DNA of 64,000 nucleotides from Sarcocystis neurona (GCA_000727475.1 KL647317.1:625028-689027); one strand, 5' to 3'; shown: positions 22,846 to 35,560, numbered from the stretch's first letter. The notes: generated by a model not told the origin, from the letters alone. Translations and numbers: made by a program.

Positions 22846-23220
22846 CTCCCCCCGCCCACTCGACGTCGCAGTAGCAGCGCCTCCTGCTCTTCCGCCTCCC
22901 GCGCTCCATGTCGGCGCCTCAAAATATACTGACTTTCCTTGCAGTAAACTACTGCTCAGCAGTGGATGGACGTGAAAGAAGCATGAACCGTACAAGGACG
23001 AACTAGGTCCCGAAGGTCAGCTTCACTTTCTCCTTCTCCTCCTCTCCCTCGACCCCGCAGAGATGCGTACAAAACAGTCTACCTATGTATACTTACGTGA
23101 GTGGGTAATTTTCAGCCGGTACATCTCAACACTTTCAAAGTCTACGGTGACAGCTCCTCGGTTCTCGAGGTCAGCAGGCAGTTTCTCGGTTCTGAAGCCC
23201 AGCAGGCAGCTCTTCCCCAT
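22846..23220 (-). CDS. 5' part of a minus-strand gene, two exons
   Basis: Exon 1 (23220-23097) starts with an ATG, reads 41 residues beginning Met-Gly-Lys-Ser-Cys-Leu-Leu-Gly-Phe-Arg, and ends at a perfect donor (C/gtaagt). Exon 2 (22951-22846) follows an acceptor ending in gagcag, keeps phase (one plus two bases make Leu) and reads an Arg/Glu-rich helix-like stretch to a donor-like GGAG/gtgttg. The composition is non-repetitive and charged, as in a conserved cytosolic protein. The remaining exons probably lie at 22.3-22.8 kb. I do not recognise the family; the opening GKS is too short to call a P-loop. Confidence 0.5.
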
Positions 23221-23365
23221 CTACGTCTCTGCCCCGGTCGCCGGTCCACCTCTTCCATACCTCCTCTCCTCCTCTCACAATGCAAAGCCCACGGGACCTT
23301 CGCACCCGTCTCTCCCATGTGGGCAGCTACGCACATAGACATACATCTCGACCTCGACACCGAGT

Positions 23366-23389
23366 CGTGTGTGTGTGTGTGTGTGTGTG
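23366..23389. repeat. (GT)n microsatellite
   Basis: Uninterrupted GT dinucleotide run of about 11-12 units. Confidence 0.9.
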
Positions 23390-23409
23390 GGAGAAAAAGA
23401 TAAAGGCAG

Positions 23410-23850
23410 GGAGACAGACTTAAGTGTGTCTGTCTGCAGGTGGGTGTACACATGTGTATCACAGTAGATGTATACATGTGTACACGGAGATAGATGCATA
23501 CATGTGCATCTGGGTAGATGTATACATGTATACATGGGCAGGTGTATACATGTGTATATGAGTAGATCTATACTCATAGTAGATGTATGCATGTATACAC
23601 GGGCAGGTGTATACATGTGTATATGAGTAGATCTATACACGTTTTACGGACAGACGTACACACGTGTATATGAGTAGATCTATACGCACTATGTATGGGC
23701 AGACGTACACATGTGTATACGAGTAGATCTTCACATGTGTATATGGGTAGACGTATGCATATGTGAATGGAGATAGACGAATGCATGTGTATACGGGCAC
23801 AGATGTATATATGTGTATATGGGTAGAGGTATATATGTATGCATTTTGGC
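23410..23850. repeat. degenerate minisatellite, unit about 24 bp
   Basis: Repeated variants of gtagatgtatacatgtgtac with gtgtatatgagtagatctat interspersed, about 18 units. Because the unit is close to 24 bp, the minus strand stays open and reads an eight-residue repeat (Tyr-Thr-Cys-Ile-His-Leu-Pro-x), which explains the overlapping long minus frames at 23275-24004. Unlikely to be a genuine protein. Confidence 0.9.
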
Positions 23851-24530
23851 GTCGCTCGCTGACACGTGGATCGGCGCCATTACTCTTCTCTCCTTCGGCG
23901 TTGAGACAGTCGGGCTGCGACGAAGACCCACGCCCCGCTTTTCCGTTTTTTCTCCGAAGGACGCGCAGATGCGCTCTCCTCTTCCGCAGGCGTGGATACG
24001 TCAAGGGTCTCCTTTGTGGTCGAGTGCGACGACGATATGCAGAAATATCCGTGTTCGCATGTGCACAGCCTTTTTCCCCCCACTATTCGAAAACACGTCT
24101 GTGCGGCTATTCAATAGGAAACACACACGTCTGTTCACGTGTGTACACATACACGTGTACACACTGCTCTAACATATACAACATAGTTGTCGCTCTACAG
24201 ACATACAGAGAGTAATGTGTATATATATAGATATATCTGTGGCTATGCAAATATTCAGAAAGCAACATACCCATATACATATACATATACACGTGTCTGT
24301 GACCTTGCAAATACACATAGAGAATATATATATATATATGTATATATATATATGTACATATATGTATCTGTGGCCATGCAAAATTAGAGGGAGAAATACA
24401 TGTACCGATACGTAGGCATATATATATATATACCACAGCAGATACTATCCCCCAGAGACGTGAATACAGATGAAGAGATAGAGAGAGAATAAGAGCGAGA
24501 AACAGCAGCTGCTGACGTAGTTCTGCTCTG
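23850..24530. other. spacer with TA microsatellites
   Basis: Mixed sequence to about 24100, then TA-rich microsatellite (24215-24440). No gene recognised. This is the transition into the second repeat-rich block and lies immediately 3' of the large minus-strand gene. Confidence 0.6.
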
Positions 24531-24656
24531 ATGACGGTATCGGAGCAGACCAAAGAGGAGCTGCTATTTCATTTTGCAGATGTTACAGCAGCTGCGTCGG
24601 TGGGTCACCTGCCTGGCTTATCCCATGCGAGCGCGCGTGCTGCTGGTCCACTTGCC

Positions 24657-27600
24657 CTACACTGCACTCGAGAAGCTGCTGCCGCTGCTATAGGACTGGG
24701 AGGCTTCCGCTGATGACGCGCAACAGTAGCGGTACAACGGCTGCCCAAGCTGAACGTTGTAGGGCCGCCTCAGCAGCAGCGCGGCCCCTTGCGGAGGCAC
24801 ATATACCTGTTGCTGCTGCAGCAACTGCATCTGCATAGGGGTCTGCCAGAGGTGGTGGTGGTGCTGCTGCTGCTGCTGCGCGCGTGCGTGCTGTTGGGCT
24901 GCAGCCGCAGCAGCAGCCGCTCTGGTGAGGTGCTGCTGCAGCTGTTGCTCGCGCAGTGCCTGTCTCTGGTCCTCTTGCTTTAGCAGCAGCAGCTTTTCCT
25001 CCATAAGCAATGCAGCCAGTTGCTGCTGGTGTTGCTGTTGCAGCTGCAGCAGCTGCTGCTGGTGCTGCTGCTGCAGACTGACTACCACCTTCCGCAGGCT
25101 TCGTTTCTCTTGCGCGTGCTGCAGGGCCAAAAGAATCGCGTCGACCTCTCCGTCTCTCCCTCCAGCTCCATCAGCCTGCTGCTGCTGCGCTGACGGAGCC
25201 GCCTCTTCTCTCTCTGTTGGTGCTGCTGCTGCCTGCAGCAGCTGCTGCTGTTCGTCGCAGCTACAAAGCGAGTAACACCCGAGCCCAGAAGCCGCCGCTG
25301 CCTCCGCCTCTCCTAGTGGCCTTGTCTCAGCTGAGGAGCCACTAGACACCGCCGCAGGATTCGCAGGAGCAGCGACAGAAGACGCCGCAGCAACAGGCGA
25401 AGATGTAGCAGGAGCGTCAGCAGCCGAGGACGCAGTAGCAGCAGAAGGCAAAGACGCAGCAGCGTCAGCAGGCGAGGCTGCAGGAGCAGCAGCCGCAGGC
25501 GAAAATGCAGCGGCAGCAACAGCAGGGGAAGATGCACCAGCAGCAGCGGGCGAAGACGCAGCCGCAGCAACCTGGGCGGGATATACAAGTGACGGGCCAC
25601 CAGCAGAGGTTGCTGCAGCAGCAACAGCAGGGGAATCAGTCGGCAACTCAGAAGCACTTGCAACAGCTGCAGGGGCAGTAGAGGAATTCGACGCAGCAGC
25701 AGAGCTCGTACCAGAAGAAGCACCAACGACAGGATCAACTGGGGTAGCAAGAAAGGAGAGAGAGAGGTGAGGACGAGATTCGTCTGCGGCCTGCAGCGAT
25801 ATCCCGGTAGCAGAGAAAGCAGCGGCAGCAGCTCCTTCTCCTGCTGCTGTGCCTTGTGTAAGTGCAACTTCTTCCCCTCCTCCTCCTCCTCCTGATCCTG
25901 CATCTGCACAAGCCTGGGTACCCGCTGCTGATCGCGGTTGCTCGACAGCTTCTCTGTCCGCTGCGGCTGCCCCTGCCAACGCCGCTGCTGCTTCTTCGCT
26001 GACGCTGCTGGTCCCGATCTGCGCCTCCACTCGCTGAGCACCAGCAGCAGCCGGAGCAGTAGGAGCGCAGCCAACGTAAGCAGCAGCAGGCAGCAGGGGC
26101 CCGGAGTGGCCAGCGGCGTCTGCAGCAGCCTGGGCTTCCGTCTTCGCTGCTGCTGCCGCTGCTGCCGCCGCTGCCGCTGCTGCTGCTCGCATGCCAGCGT
26201 CGCCACCAGCAGCAGTCTCGCGCCCTGCTGCCGCCAGCTGCGGCTGGTTGATGTATCCACCAGAAGCCCCGACAGCGCTGCTCTCCCTGCTGCTTCTGCT
26301 GAAGTTGCTGTGACGCACTGAAGCCTGCAGGGCGACGGGGTGCAGCACCAGCGAGGCAGAAGCAGGAGCAGCAGGCTCCAGCAACGGCACCGGCAATAAA
26401 GAAGGAAAATATGAAGAAGGATCAGGAGGGGCTCCAGCAGGATAGAGCAGCGCTGCTGGGCCAGCAGCGTCACCAGTAGCGGAAGTCGCTGCAGCAGCGC
26501 TCACTGCCGGAGGAGGATAGACAAAGACAGGATAGGCAGCAGCAGCTGCAGCAGGGAGAACAAAGCGGCCAGGAACATCACTGCTGTTCACTGCTGTACT
26601 CTGCAGAGTAGCACGCAGAGTAGCAGCCTGGTAGGCCGCCTCAGGACCAGGGCAGGGGGCAGGAGGAAGAGGAGGAGCACAAGCAGCAGCAGCATGTGAA
26701 GAAGGGGAAAGGTGTCCGGGAGTGCTGAAGAGACTACTGCCGCTGCTGCTGCTGCCTTCAGCAAATTGCTGCTGCTGCTGAGGGACGCTGTGGACGCTGC
26801 TGCTGCCGGCAAATGCGAAGCCGGGGAGGACACCCTCTCCCGACAGCAGGCAAGGCAACGAGCTGCAGCACGTCAGTTCCGTTTCTGCTGCGCCCGAAGA
26901 AGAAGCAGCAGCAGCCTCCGTAGAAGAGGAAGCAGACGCAGCGGCATCCGACAAAGAGATATCCGAAGAAGCAGCAGCAGCGACAGCTGCTGATTGTCGC
27001 CACGGGGATGCGCGAGCGTTGCTGTCGAAAGCTGCTGGCGTTGCGGGCACTGGCCACAGCAGCAGCGGCGCACCAGCAGACGGCAAGCCCCCCACCCCAG
27101 CAGCAGCGTAGTACGCCGCCCGAAGGTGGTGCTTCACAGAAGAGCGCGGGTCAGCAGCTCCTTCTCCGGCGACGACCGGCACTGCTGCTGCTGTCATCAG
27201 TGGTATTCCTCCCCCAGTTGCTGGCGACACTGGGCGCGCTGCTGCTACCCCAGGGGATGTTGAAAGAGGTGCTATCCTTTCCGAAGTTGCTGAAGTTTCT
27301 GCTGCTGCCGGCGCAGGAACTGCGGGCATTGCTTCAGCAAGTGGTACTAATCCTGATGCTGCTGCTGCAGACGCTGCTGCTGCAGAGCCTCCTGCCTCTG
27401 CTCCTCCACAAGGTGTCGCTGCTGTCCTTGAGCCTGCTGCTGGTGCTGCGAGCAGTGCAAGTGTTGGACGGGGCATCACCGTCAGTTCTCTTGCGGCCGC
27501 TCCGAGCTCCGCGGAGGTGCCGGCTGCTGTTGCTCCTTCATCCCATCTTCCTCCTTCATTCTCACGCCTTACTGCTGCTGCTGTTCCGACGGCCGGGGTA

Positions 27601-30600
27601 TGGGTTGCCGGTGCCGTTTGGGCCCCTTCCCTACCTGCTGACAGTGACGGAATCCCGCCCGTCTCTACTACTTCAGCTGCTGTTGCTGCCGCCGCTGCAG
27701 CTGCAGAACGCGGTGGTGCGTCTGCTGTTCTTGCCCCTGCAAAAGAAACTTCCACTCCTCCCTCTGCCAGTGGAAGAAGCGCGGGAGGTACTGCTGCTTC
27801 GACAGACGACGGTGGCATTCCCTCCTGGAGAGCAGCCAAAACGTTTGCTCGTTGCGCAGTTAGCGCATGGAGCCCAACGGCGGGCACTGCTGAAACGTCA
27901 GCGGTCGAAGGCAACCCCACGGTTCTATCAGCAGCAGCAGCACGGGCCCTCAAAGCCTCGACAGCTGCTGCAGCAGATGGAGTTGCGGCAGCAGCAGCCA
28001 CAGCAGCCGGCGACGCAGTCGGCACAGCAGCAGCAGCGACGAGTGGAGCTGCGTTACCACCAGAAACAGGCACACCAGCGGGTGTGGAAGGACAGGGCCT
28101 GTACGTGAAAAGCGGGCCGTCCATCGAAGAACGAGACGCAATACCAGTAGCAGCATGCCCCGCCAGAAAGGATACTGCTGCTGCAGGGGACTGCTGTACA
28201 AGAGCCTCTGAAGCACAGAGCCGGTGGCACACGCGAGAACGGACTCCTTCTGTTCTTTCTGGTCGTCTTCCTCCTCCTGTCTGTGCCGCTGCTAAGTCCT
28301 CTTCTGCTGCGGCAGGTTCGCATAGGGTGACGGAGTCCCGCAGCAATTGGTGTTGCGCTGCTGCGGCATCAGGGAGGCAGGCATCCGCAGCCGACACATC
28401 AGCAGCCCGAGCAGTGGCAGCAGCAGGAGTTGCCGCGTCGGCAGTCGCAGTAGCAACAGCATTCCCAGCAGCGTCACACGCTTCAGCAGTCGCCAGGGCG
28501 TCAGCAGCAGCAGCATGCATGGCACTGGTGGGCAGCACGGCAGCAGCAGGCGGCATCTCTGCAGCAGCTGAAGAGCAAATCACAGCCATTTTGCCAGCAG
28601 CTGCTACACTTCCCATCGCAGCCCCTCCACCAGCAGCAGCCGCACGCAGAGCTAGGGAAGAAGAAGCTGCTGCAGCAGCTGTCTGAGCAGCAGCTGTCGC
28701 GTCTAGTGGCGAAGTATTCAGCGCAATTGTAAGAGACGTGTCTGTAGCAGCAGTACAGCATTCCCTCATCTTCTCCTCAGCCTCAAGGGTCGGGACTGCT
28801 TCGGAAGCCCCGGCAGCAACAGCCGCAGCCGAGTACTTTCTTCGAGATGGACTGAGTCCTCTGCCTCCCTCTGCACCGGATGCTGCTGCTGCTAGTGCTG
28901 CAGCATCTGCCGTCTCTGTGCCACTGCTGCGAGGCTCTGCTGGTGCTGCTGGGGACTTCTCGCGAAGTTCTGGGATCTGCTCACGTGCTGCTGCAGCAGC
29001 GGCACCAGCAACGGGCGCGCGATTTCCTGTGCCAGCAGTCATCACCAACACGGCAGCGCTGCTGCCTGGAGGGCTAAGAGACGGCTGCTGGAGTCCCTGC
29101 GGCGGCCGCTCTTGGTTTCTCCGCTGTTCGCACGGCTGCAGCAGGGGAGCATCTGAGACTGCTGCTGCAGCGTCTGCCGCTACCACTTGATCAGCTGAGT
29201 ATTCTTCCAATTGCTGGTGCTGCTCTTGTCCCGCCTGCTGCTGCTGCTGCGGCTCCTCCTCCCGCTGAGTGTTCAGACGGGAAGCGACTCGCTGCAGCTG
29301 CTTTTCCTGCTGCGCAAGCTGCTGTTCGATTCCTCTCTGCTGCTCCTGCTGTATCACCGCCCGCTGCTGCTGCTGCGGATTTATCTGTCCGCTGCGTTGC
29401 TGCTGCACCCGCTGCTGGTGTCGACGCTCCAGGAGCAGGTCTCTCGGAGCGCTGGATCTGCTGAGAGTATGAGGCTGCGACGAGGACTTCTGCGGCTCAG
29501 CACTCAGTCCGTTCTCTTCTGCTGAAGTGGCACCAGCAAAATGACCCGAGGCAGCAGCAGCAGTACCAGCCCTCCCACCGACGGCAGGAGCAAGAGTATC
29601 ATCAACAGCAGGCGCACGAGGCGTGAGCACGGCAGCAGCAGCGCAACACGTCGAACGGGAGAGAAACATGCTGCGAGGAGTCGGCAGCTGTTCAGCTGCT
29701 GTTTTTTTGCGTCTCGTTGGCTCGCACCTGCAGCAGCAGCGCCATCCCCACTCACAGCAGTGTCAACCGGCAGTGCGTCCGACGAAGAAGCCGCAGCAGT
29801 ATCTAACGCGTCTGCTACAAGCAGCTGTTCCTCCTCCTCCATCTCCTTCTGTGCTGCTGCTGCTTTTTCACCGGCTAGCGACACTTTTCTGACTTGGTCA
29901 AGTCCCTGCCGTTGCAGCAGCAGCTGCTCTTTGCCCTGCCGGTGGTTTCTCTGCTGCTGACGAGGTTGAGCGTTCTTTGCCCCTGCTGCAGCACCTGCTG
30001 TTGACCAAGAGTTTTCTGCTTGTTCTGCTGTATCTGGTGCCGCCTCCTCGGCTTCCGAACAGGAAGGAGGGGCCGCTGCTGCTGCGTCTCTGCCGGCACA
30101 TCGATGCGACCCTCCGCCGACTGCGACTGGACACACCGCTGTGGAAACTCCACCGCCGTCTTCACTAGCTGCTGCTGCTGCGCCTGTGGCGGCTATTACG
30201 CGCCGTGGTCCTCCTCGACTTGCTGCTGCTGCTCCTCCTTTTCCTTCTCCTGGCGTTCGCCGCGAGGCTGCTACTGCTGCAGTCAGCTTTTCGCCGGTAC
30301 CTGCTGCAGCATGCTCCACCGACGCCGGCGCTGCCCCCTCACGCCCGATGTTTGCTGCTGTTGTTCCTCTTGCTGCTGCGGCTGCAGGTCGGGTTTCTGG
30401 CGTTGCAGGATCGGATATCCTTGCTGCTACCCGTGCTGCATCGTCGCTCTTTCGTTCTCCTCCTGCAGCAGTCTTCTCTTGTCTTAGTTTCGCGGCTGCT
30501 GCCTTCCTCGCCGCTGCTGTCTCAGACGAACCTCCTGGAGGGGCAGCTGCTGCTTTTGACGACCGAGCTGCTGCAGTCGTTTCCTCCGTTGCCGCAGCAG

Positions 30601-33600
30601 CAGCAGTAGCTGCTCGCGGTGTTACAGCAGCAGCAAGCGACGCCTCTTGGTGCTCGTCTTCAGAAAATACTACGCAACCGAAGTGGAACGCTTCGACCAC
30701 TTCTGCCGCTAAGGGCTCCTTGCCTGTGCAACTGCGAGAAATCCACATGCTGCCTGCCGTGCTGCTGGCTTCGTATAGCCTGTTACACTCTTCCGCTGCT
30801 GCAGGCGTGCAGCTGTGGCTGCGTCTGCTGTTATCTCGGCTGCTGCCGCTTCTGCTGCTATCGTTGATCTGCGCCTCTCTGCAGCTGCTGCCGCTGGTGG
30901 TCGCACTGCCGCGCCCGCTCACGCCCTTGTACGCATCTCTACCACCGCGGTTAACAGCTTCGCTTGTGCTATTACCGCCTTTGACGTTGTCGCCATTACT
31001 TCTAAGCCTGCTGTTGTTGCGTGCGCCGTTCGCCGTGCTTTGGCTGCTGCTGCTTGCGCCGCATCTACTGGCGTTCAACACGTTGCCCTTGCTGTCCACT
31101 TTCCCGCCGCTGCTGCTGGTATCAGAGCAGGAAGCAGGCTCCGCAGACCGGCTGCTGGCCGTCCGTGTGCTCGTGTTGCTTAGACGCGCACGTTTGCTGC
31201 CGTTGGTGTTCGCACGGCTTTCCGGTCGGCGGCGAGCAGCATAGAAGGATTTATTCTTCTCTTTGCTGCTGCAAGCGCTGTTGCTTCCTTTGCCGTCCCT
31301 TCCGCTTGTGCTGCTGCTGGTCTTCTTCCTCCCGCTAGTGCTGGTCTGACTGCTGCTGCTGGTGCTCCCCGTGGTGCTTCTGCCGTTTGCAGCCTCCTCG
31401 ATGCTGCTGCTTCGTTTGCGGCCCACGGTGGACTTCTTACTCTTACTGCTGCTGCTGCTGACGCGGCTTCTCTTGCTGCTGCTGCTACTGCTGCTGCTGC
31501 CGCTCGTCGTCGTTCGTAGTCGGGAGCGGTCGAAAGGGAAGAAAATGTTGTTGCAGCCCCCATGCAGCAGCAGCTCCTGCTGCAGGCGCTCCGGGTTCAG
31601 CAGATCGCTCTGCAAGCTGCGACCGACGTTCGGTCTCTCTGGCTGTCTGCCGCTGCTGCTCATGTTACCGCCGCTTGTGCTACTGCGATCGTTGCTCCTG
31701 CTGCTGTCGCTCCTGCTGCTGGTCTCGGGATGAACGGAGTCTCTAGACAGCCACCTGCCGTCGCTGCCGCGCTGCTGCGTGGCTCGTCCCCGTGCCGCAG
31801 ATGCGGTGCCAATACTTGAACTGTTGCTGTTGTTCGGCTTACAACTGCTGCTGCTGGGGCTGCTCCTGGTATTCCTGACGCCATTGTCGCTGCTGCTGCC
31901 GTTCTTATCAATGCTGGTGGCGCCGCTCAGGCTGCCCCTCCTCGCGTCATCGTCGCTGCTGCCGCGAGGGGGAGGGGGAACGCCAGGCCTACGGACGCTT
32001 TTGCCGCTGCCCGCGTTGCTGTTGTGGCTGCTCGAAAAGCTGCTGCTGCTAACCGATTTACTATCCCTGCGTTGAGAAGGACTCGGCTTCATGTTTGTGC
32101 CTCTACTGCTCCCGTTGCTGCTGCAATTGCTGCTGCTGTTATCCCTCCGGCTACCGAGGTCACTGCTGTTCCTGCTGCTGCTGCTCGTGTTTATCGGCCA
32201 TCCTCTGTAAAAGTGAGGGATCTCAAGACTCAGGAGTTCTCTGCTGAGATACTGCCGCTGCCGCTGCTGTAGCTGTTGCTGCTGTCGCTGCTGCTGTTGT
32301 ACCTCCTGTTGTTCTGGCTGCTGCAGTTGCTGCGGTGGATTCTGCTGTCGTTGCTGCGCGGTTGCCTGCTGCTGCTGAGATTTCTGCTGCTCCGGTGGTC
32401 TTGGAGGTGACCCTGGTCGATCTTCTTGCGGCCGTCGAGAAGGTTCCGTTGCTCCGTTCTGTTGCTGCTGCTGCTGTGGGTGGCGCTCCTGCGGCCGTGG
32501 GCCTCGCTGCTGCTGCGATTCGTGCTCCCGTGTAGTTCCGCTGAATTCACCGAGACCGGTTTCTCCCATTTCCCTCCTGTTGGCGTGGGAGCTGCTGCTG
32601 CTGTTGCTGCCCGGAGAGGAAGAGGAAGAGAAGGCGACGGAATGGCTGTTGCTCGTTTTGTTGTTGATGTCACCTTTTCTGCCGCTGCACGCGTTGCTCC
32701 GTCGACGTGGGGTGTCCGCCTCTGGGGCGTTGGGGTGGACGGCTTCTGCGGGAAACGCAGCAGCTGGGGAGCCGCCACCAGGTGGGGCAGCAGATGCAGG
32801 GGGGTGCAGAGAGAAAGTAGGAGCAATCCACGCGTCCGATAACGGCTGCCGGTCGAGCCGCCGTGGCGAAGAAAGACTGAAGCCGTCCCCTGCTGCGCCT
32901 AGTGCGAGGAGTGGAAGGTCGCCCGCGCCGCTAATCCTCACAGTAGGAGAGGTGGTGCCGTTCCTGCGGGGGCTGCTGCTGCTATTGCGCGCGCCTGCAG
33001 CAACAGAGATTCGTGTGTGGGGAGGAGAAGCGCGTGCTGCGGATGTCGGAGGAGCAGCTCCAGAAGGCACAGGAGCCGCAGCTGCTGCTGCAGCACCATC
33101 GGCTGGGGCCCCTGCAGCACCAGAGGCAGCTCCAGCCTCCGTTCCAGCAGCAGCAGAGGCAGACAGAGAATCCGCAGGAGCCCCGTTGCCAGCGAGGCCC
33201 ATAACGGCAGCGCCAGTCGTAGCGCCGCCCGGAGGAGGTGGGGTTGGAAAAGAGTTAGAAGAATCAAGAGGTGGAAGATGAGGTGGAGCAGCAGCAGCAG
33301 CAGGAGCCACGGGCCGAGCGGAAGGAGAGAGCACGGCTGCGGCAGCAGGGAGAGAGTCCGGAGGGAGAAGGAGAGAGGGAGGAACAGCAGCGGCGGTGAG
33401 AGGCGATGAAGGGTTGGGCGAGGACACTTGCGTGAGAGCGGCAGCCGCTGAGAAAGCAGGTACTGGAGAGGGAGCGGGCCCGCCAGCAGCGTTTTGCGCC
33501 GCGGGTTGTTCTGCTTCAGCAGCAGCAGCAGTAGTGGTGTCTTTGCCTTCTTGGAGGGGTTCCTGAGGAGCAGCAGGAGCAGCAGCAGGAAGCAAGTATG

Positions 33601-33739
33601 TACAGGAGGCAGCTTCAGCAGCGGCAGCAGCAGCAGCAAGGGCCGGGTCCAACGTCGCTGATGGAGGGCAGACGTGCTGCAGCGCGCGCAAGTTGGTGAG
33701 CCAACCGTCTGATTCTTCACGCTTTACTCGTGGCCACAT
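24657..33739 (-). CDS. giant Ala/Ser/Gln/Asn-rich protein, two overlapping frames
   Basis: Two long minus frames abut: 33739-29504 (from an ATG) and 29669-24657. They overlap in different phases, and together they give roughly 3,000 residues. An A7 run on the minus strand (plus 29702-29708), or a short intron with a donor-like GCAG/gtgcga, would explain the phase change. Order: a non-repetitive N-terminus (Met-Trp-Pro-Arg-Val-Lys-Arg-Glu-Glu-Ser-Asp-Gly-Trp), Ala/Pro-rich region, Ser/Asn/Gln-rich centre, long Ala-rich region, and a C-terminal Gln/His-rich coiled-coil-like segment. Short islands stand out, such as Ile-Pro-His-Phe-Tyr-Arg-Gly-Trp-Pro-Ile and Phe-His-Phe-Gly-Cys-Val-Val-Phe. No signal peptide or catalytic domain seen. 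Giant nuclear or RNA-binding proteins in coccidia often look like this, but that is only a suggestion. Confidence 0.7.
29702..29708 (-). other. probable frameshift site (A7 on coding strand)
   Basis: The upstream frame of the giant gene is Ala/Gln-rich up to this homopolymer and becomes Leu/Arg-rich and unlike its surroundings after it. One added base restores the Ala-rich downstream frame. An assembly indel, a true frameshift or a spliced intron are all possible. Confidence 0.55.
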
Positions 33740-34255
33740 CTTGTTGACGGGAATGCTGCATCTGTCCTCCCGCGTCCTGCTGCTGTGGCCACGGCCCTTG
33801 CAGCTCTACCTTGCCGAGAAATCCTGCTGCTCCCCAGGCGACGGTTGCAGGGGGGGCGCGGACACGTGACTCTCCTCCTGCCGCACGGCTGCCTGCTCCG
33901 CAGACTTCTTTCTTAACACAGCTGTCGTTGCTGCTAGACAGAGGTCGCCTGCTGCTGCTTCTGCTGCGAGCTGTCAACTGCTGTTGCAGGTTCTGCTGGT
34001 GGAACTTCTGCTACTGACGCATCAGTCATACGCTGCTGCTGCTGCTGCTCGTGCTACTTGCAGTTTGTCTGTTGGTGCTGCGCCGACCACTTGGTGCTAC
34101 GGCAGTTTCTGCTGCAAGGGGCCGAGGAGGAGGGCCGCCTGCGGCAGACGCCTACTACTCAACCAGCTAACAAACCGAGCGCCGTTCTCCTGCTTCGCTC
34201 TCGGGTCCTGCTGGGGGGGCACCGCAGAGTTCCTCCTGCTGCTTTTTCTCTCGTG
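33740..34255. other. spacer upstream of the giant gene
   Basis: CTG-rich DNA containing the probable 5' flank of the giant gene. A minus frame at 33717-33977 is Ser/Arg/Gly-rich and could be a 5' exon (cccgtcaacaag precedes the ATG). No promoter element can be named with confidence. Confidence 0.4.
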
Positions 34256-34258
34256 CAA

Positions 34259-35286
34259 TTAATGGAGAAGCTTCTCGTGCTGCTGTTCCTGCCGCTGGCA
34301 AGACAAGTTCCTGTGGTGTGCTGCTGCGGAACTCGCTGCTGGGGTAAGAGAGGCGCTGTCCCTGCAGCTCCTGTAGTTCGACTTGCTGCTGCTGCTGCTG
34401 CAGCCGCTGCCGCTGCGTTTGAGGTGCTGCTGGTGGTGTCGACTGTTTGGCTGGCGCCGCAGGCCGTGGCGCTGCTGTGGTCGGCACGGCTTCGAGCTGC
34501 AGTGCTGCCACCCGTACTCGCGCCGTATTTCTCTGTTCGTTGCTGCTGGTGTAGTTGCAGCTGCTGGTGGTGGCTGGCCTGCTGTAGGTGCGCCGCGGCT
34601 GTGTTGCTGCTGCTGTCCCACGGGATGGAACGAGCAGCAGCGGTGCCAATACTCTGTCGTGTACCCGCACTGCCGACAGATGCTCCAGCGATTGAGACAT
34701 ACAGATAAGAGGTCCGTATAAAGGAGTGGTCCTTGGGACGCATAAACAGACAGAGGGATGTGCGCAAGTGCATGTACGCCTGTACATACACTTGTCCTGG
34801 TGCTGCAATTACGGCGGGCTGTCCTGGCGCCGACCCAGCCACGCCCACCGTCTGAAGTAGTCCTCCTGCAGGTGATGCTACGTTTGGCTGCAACAACAGA
34901 AGCAGGTTTTCTGATCCCTCCGCTAAGCTGCTTCTCCAGTGGTCGTTCGCAGTCTTCGGTACCCCCCTGCTGTATAGGAGGAGAAAGAGAGCGCAGGAGG
35001 CTTTGCTGTCGGCCTGCTGTCGCAGACCGGTGTGTGCTCCTGTTCTTCCGCGGCCGCTGCTGCTACTGCAACGCCCGTGCCGCTGTCGTTTCTGCTGTTG
35101 CTGCTGAAGGTCGTCTTGGTGAGGACTGCAGTGGAGGCTGCGACGGTCGTCTTGGTGAAGCGGAGGGGCTGTAGAGCAGTCGAAGGCGGATAGGATGCTG
35201 CAGCAGCCCCGTGTGGCCGTGTGGGCAGCAGCACCAGCAGCAGACCCCGGTGGCAGTTGTCGGTGGCGGAAGGTGCTCAGGTGCAC
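34259..35286 (-). CDS. two candidate exons of a repeat-bearing gene with a Cys/His motif
   Basis: A minus frame from about 35286 ends at a donor-like GACAA/gtgtat (34793). An acceptor (ctgtcggcag, 34670) opens a second frame in compatible phase, whose first residues are Cys-Gly-Tyr-Thr-Thr-Glu-Tyr-Trp-His-Arg-Cys-Cys-Ser-Phe-His-Pro, then Gln/Ser-rich sequence to a stop at 34259. The Cys-x9-Cys-Cys spacing with His looks metal-binding but matches no finger I can name. The first frame carries Gln/Ser runs and a Leu5 run. Both lie upstream of the giant gene on the same strand and might belong to it. Confidence 0.4.
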
Positions 35287-35560
35287 TGTAGAAGGAAAGA
35301 CAGGAGAGGAGGACCTCGTCCAGTTGCTTCAGGCGTCCCCTTCCTGCTGCGTAGACATGCAGTCGCGCCAAGAAAAGTACAGGAGCTCTTTTTCCCAGGT
35401 GCATACTGCGTTGCCTTTCTCCGGCCTAGCGGGCAGTGTGTCTCGTACTGGGCACACTCCTCTGCGGGAAGTGAACGGCTGCGACCACCCTCCTGACCCT
35501 GTTGTCGCCTGCGCGGCTCCTGGGGCGGCCAGGGGGGCTGCTGCTGTTGCTGCTGTCCCA
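35277..35560 (-). CDS. exon candidate with non-repetitive core
   Basis: On the minus strand around 35340-35470 one frame reads a stretch with Cys-Thr-Trp-Glu-Lys-Glu-Leu-Leu-Tyr-Phe-Ser-Trp before a stop, and another frame reads a Cys/Arg/Lys-rich sequence. Either is more protein-like than the flanking CTG tracts. Frame undetermined, function unknown. Confidence 0.25.

Noticed and set aside
23275..24004. Minus-strand frames with repeated Tyr-Thr-Cys-Ile-His-Leu
   Set aside because: They arise from the roughly 24-bp minisatellite, whose period is a multiple of three.
27517..28686. Plus-strand Ala-rich frame of 389 codons
   Set aside because: It is the antisense shadow of the giant minus-strand gene; GCA/TGC repeats stay open on both strands.
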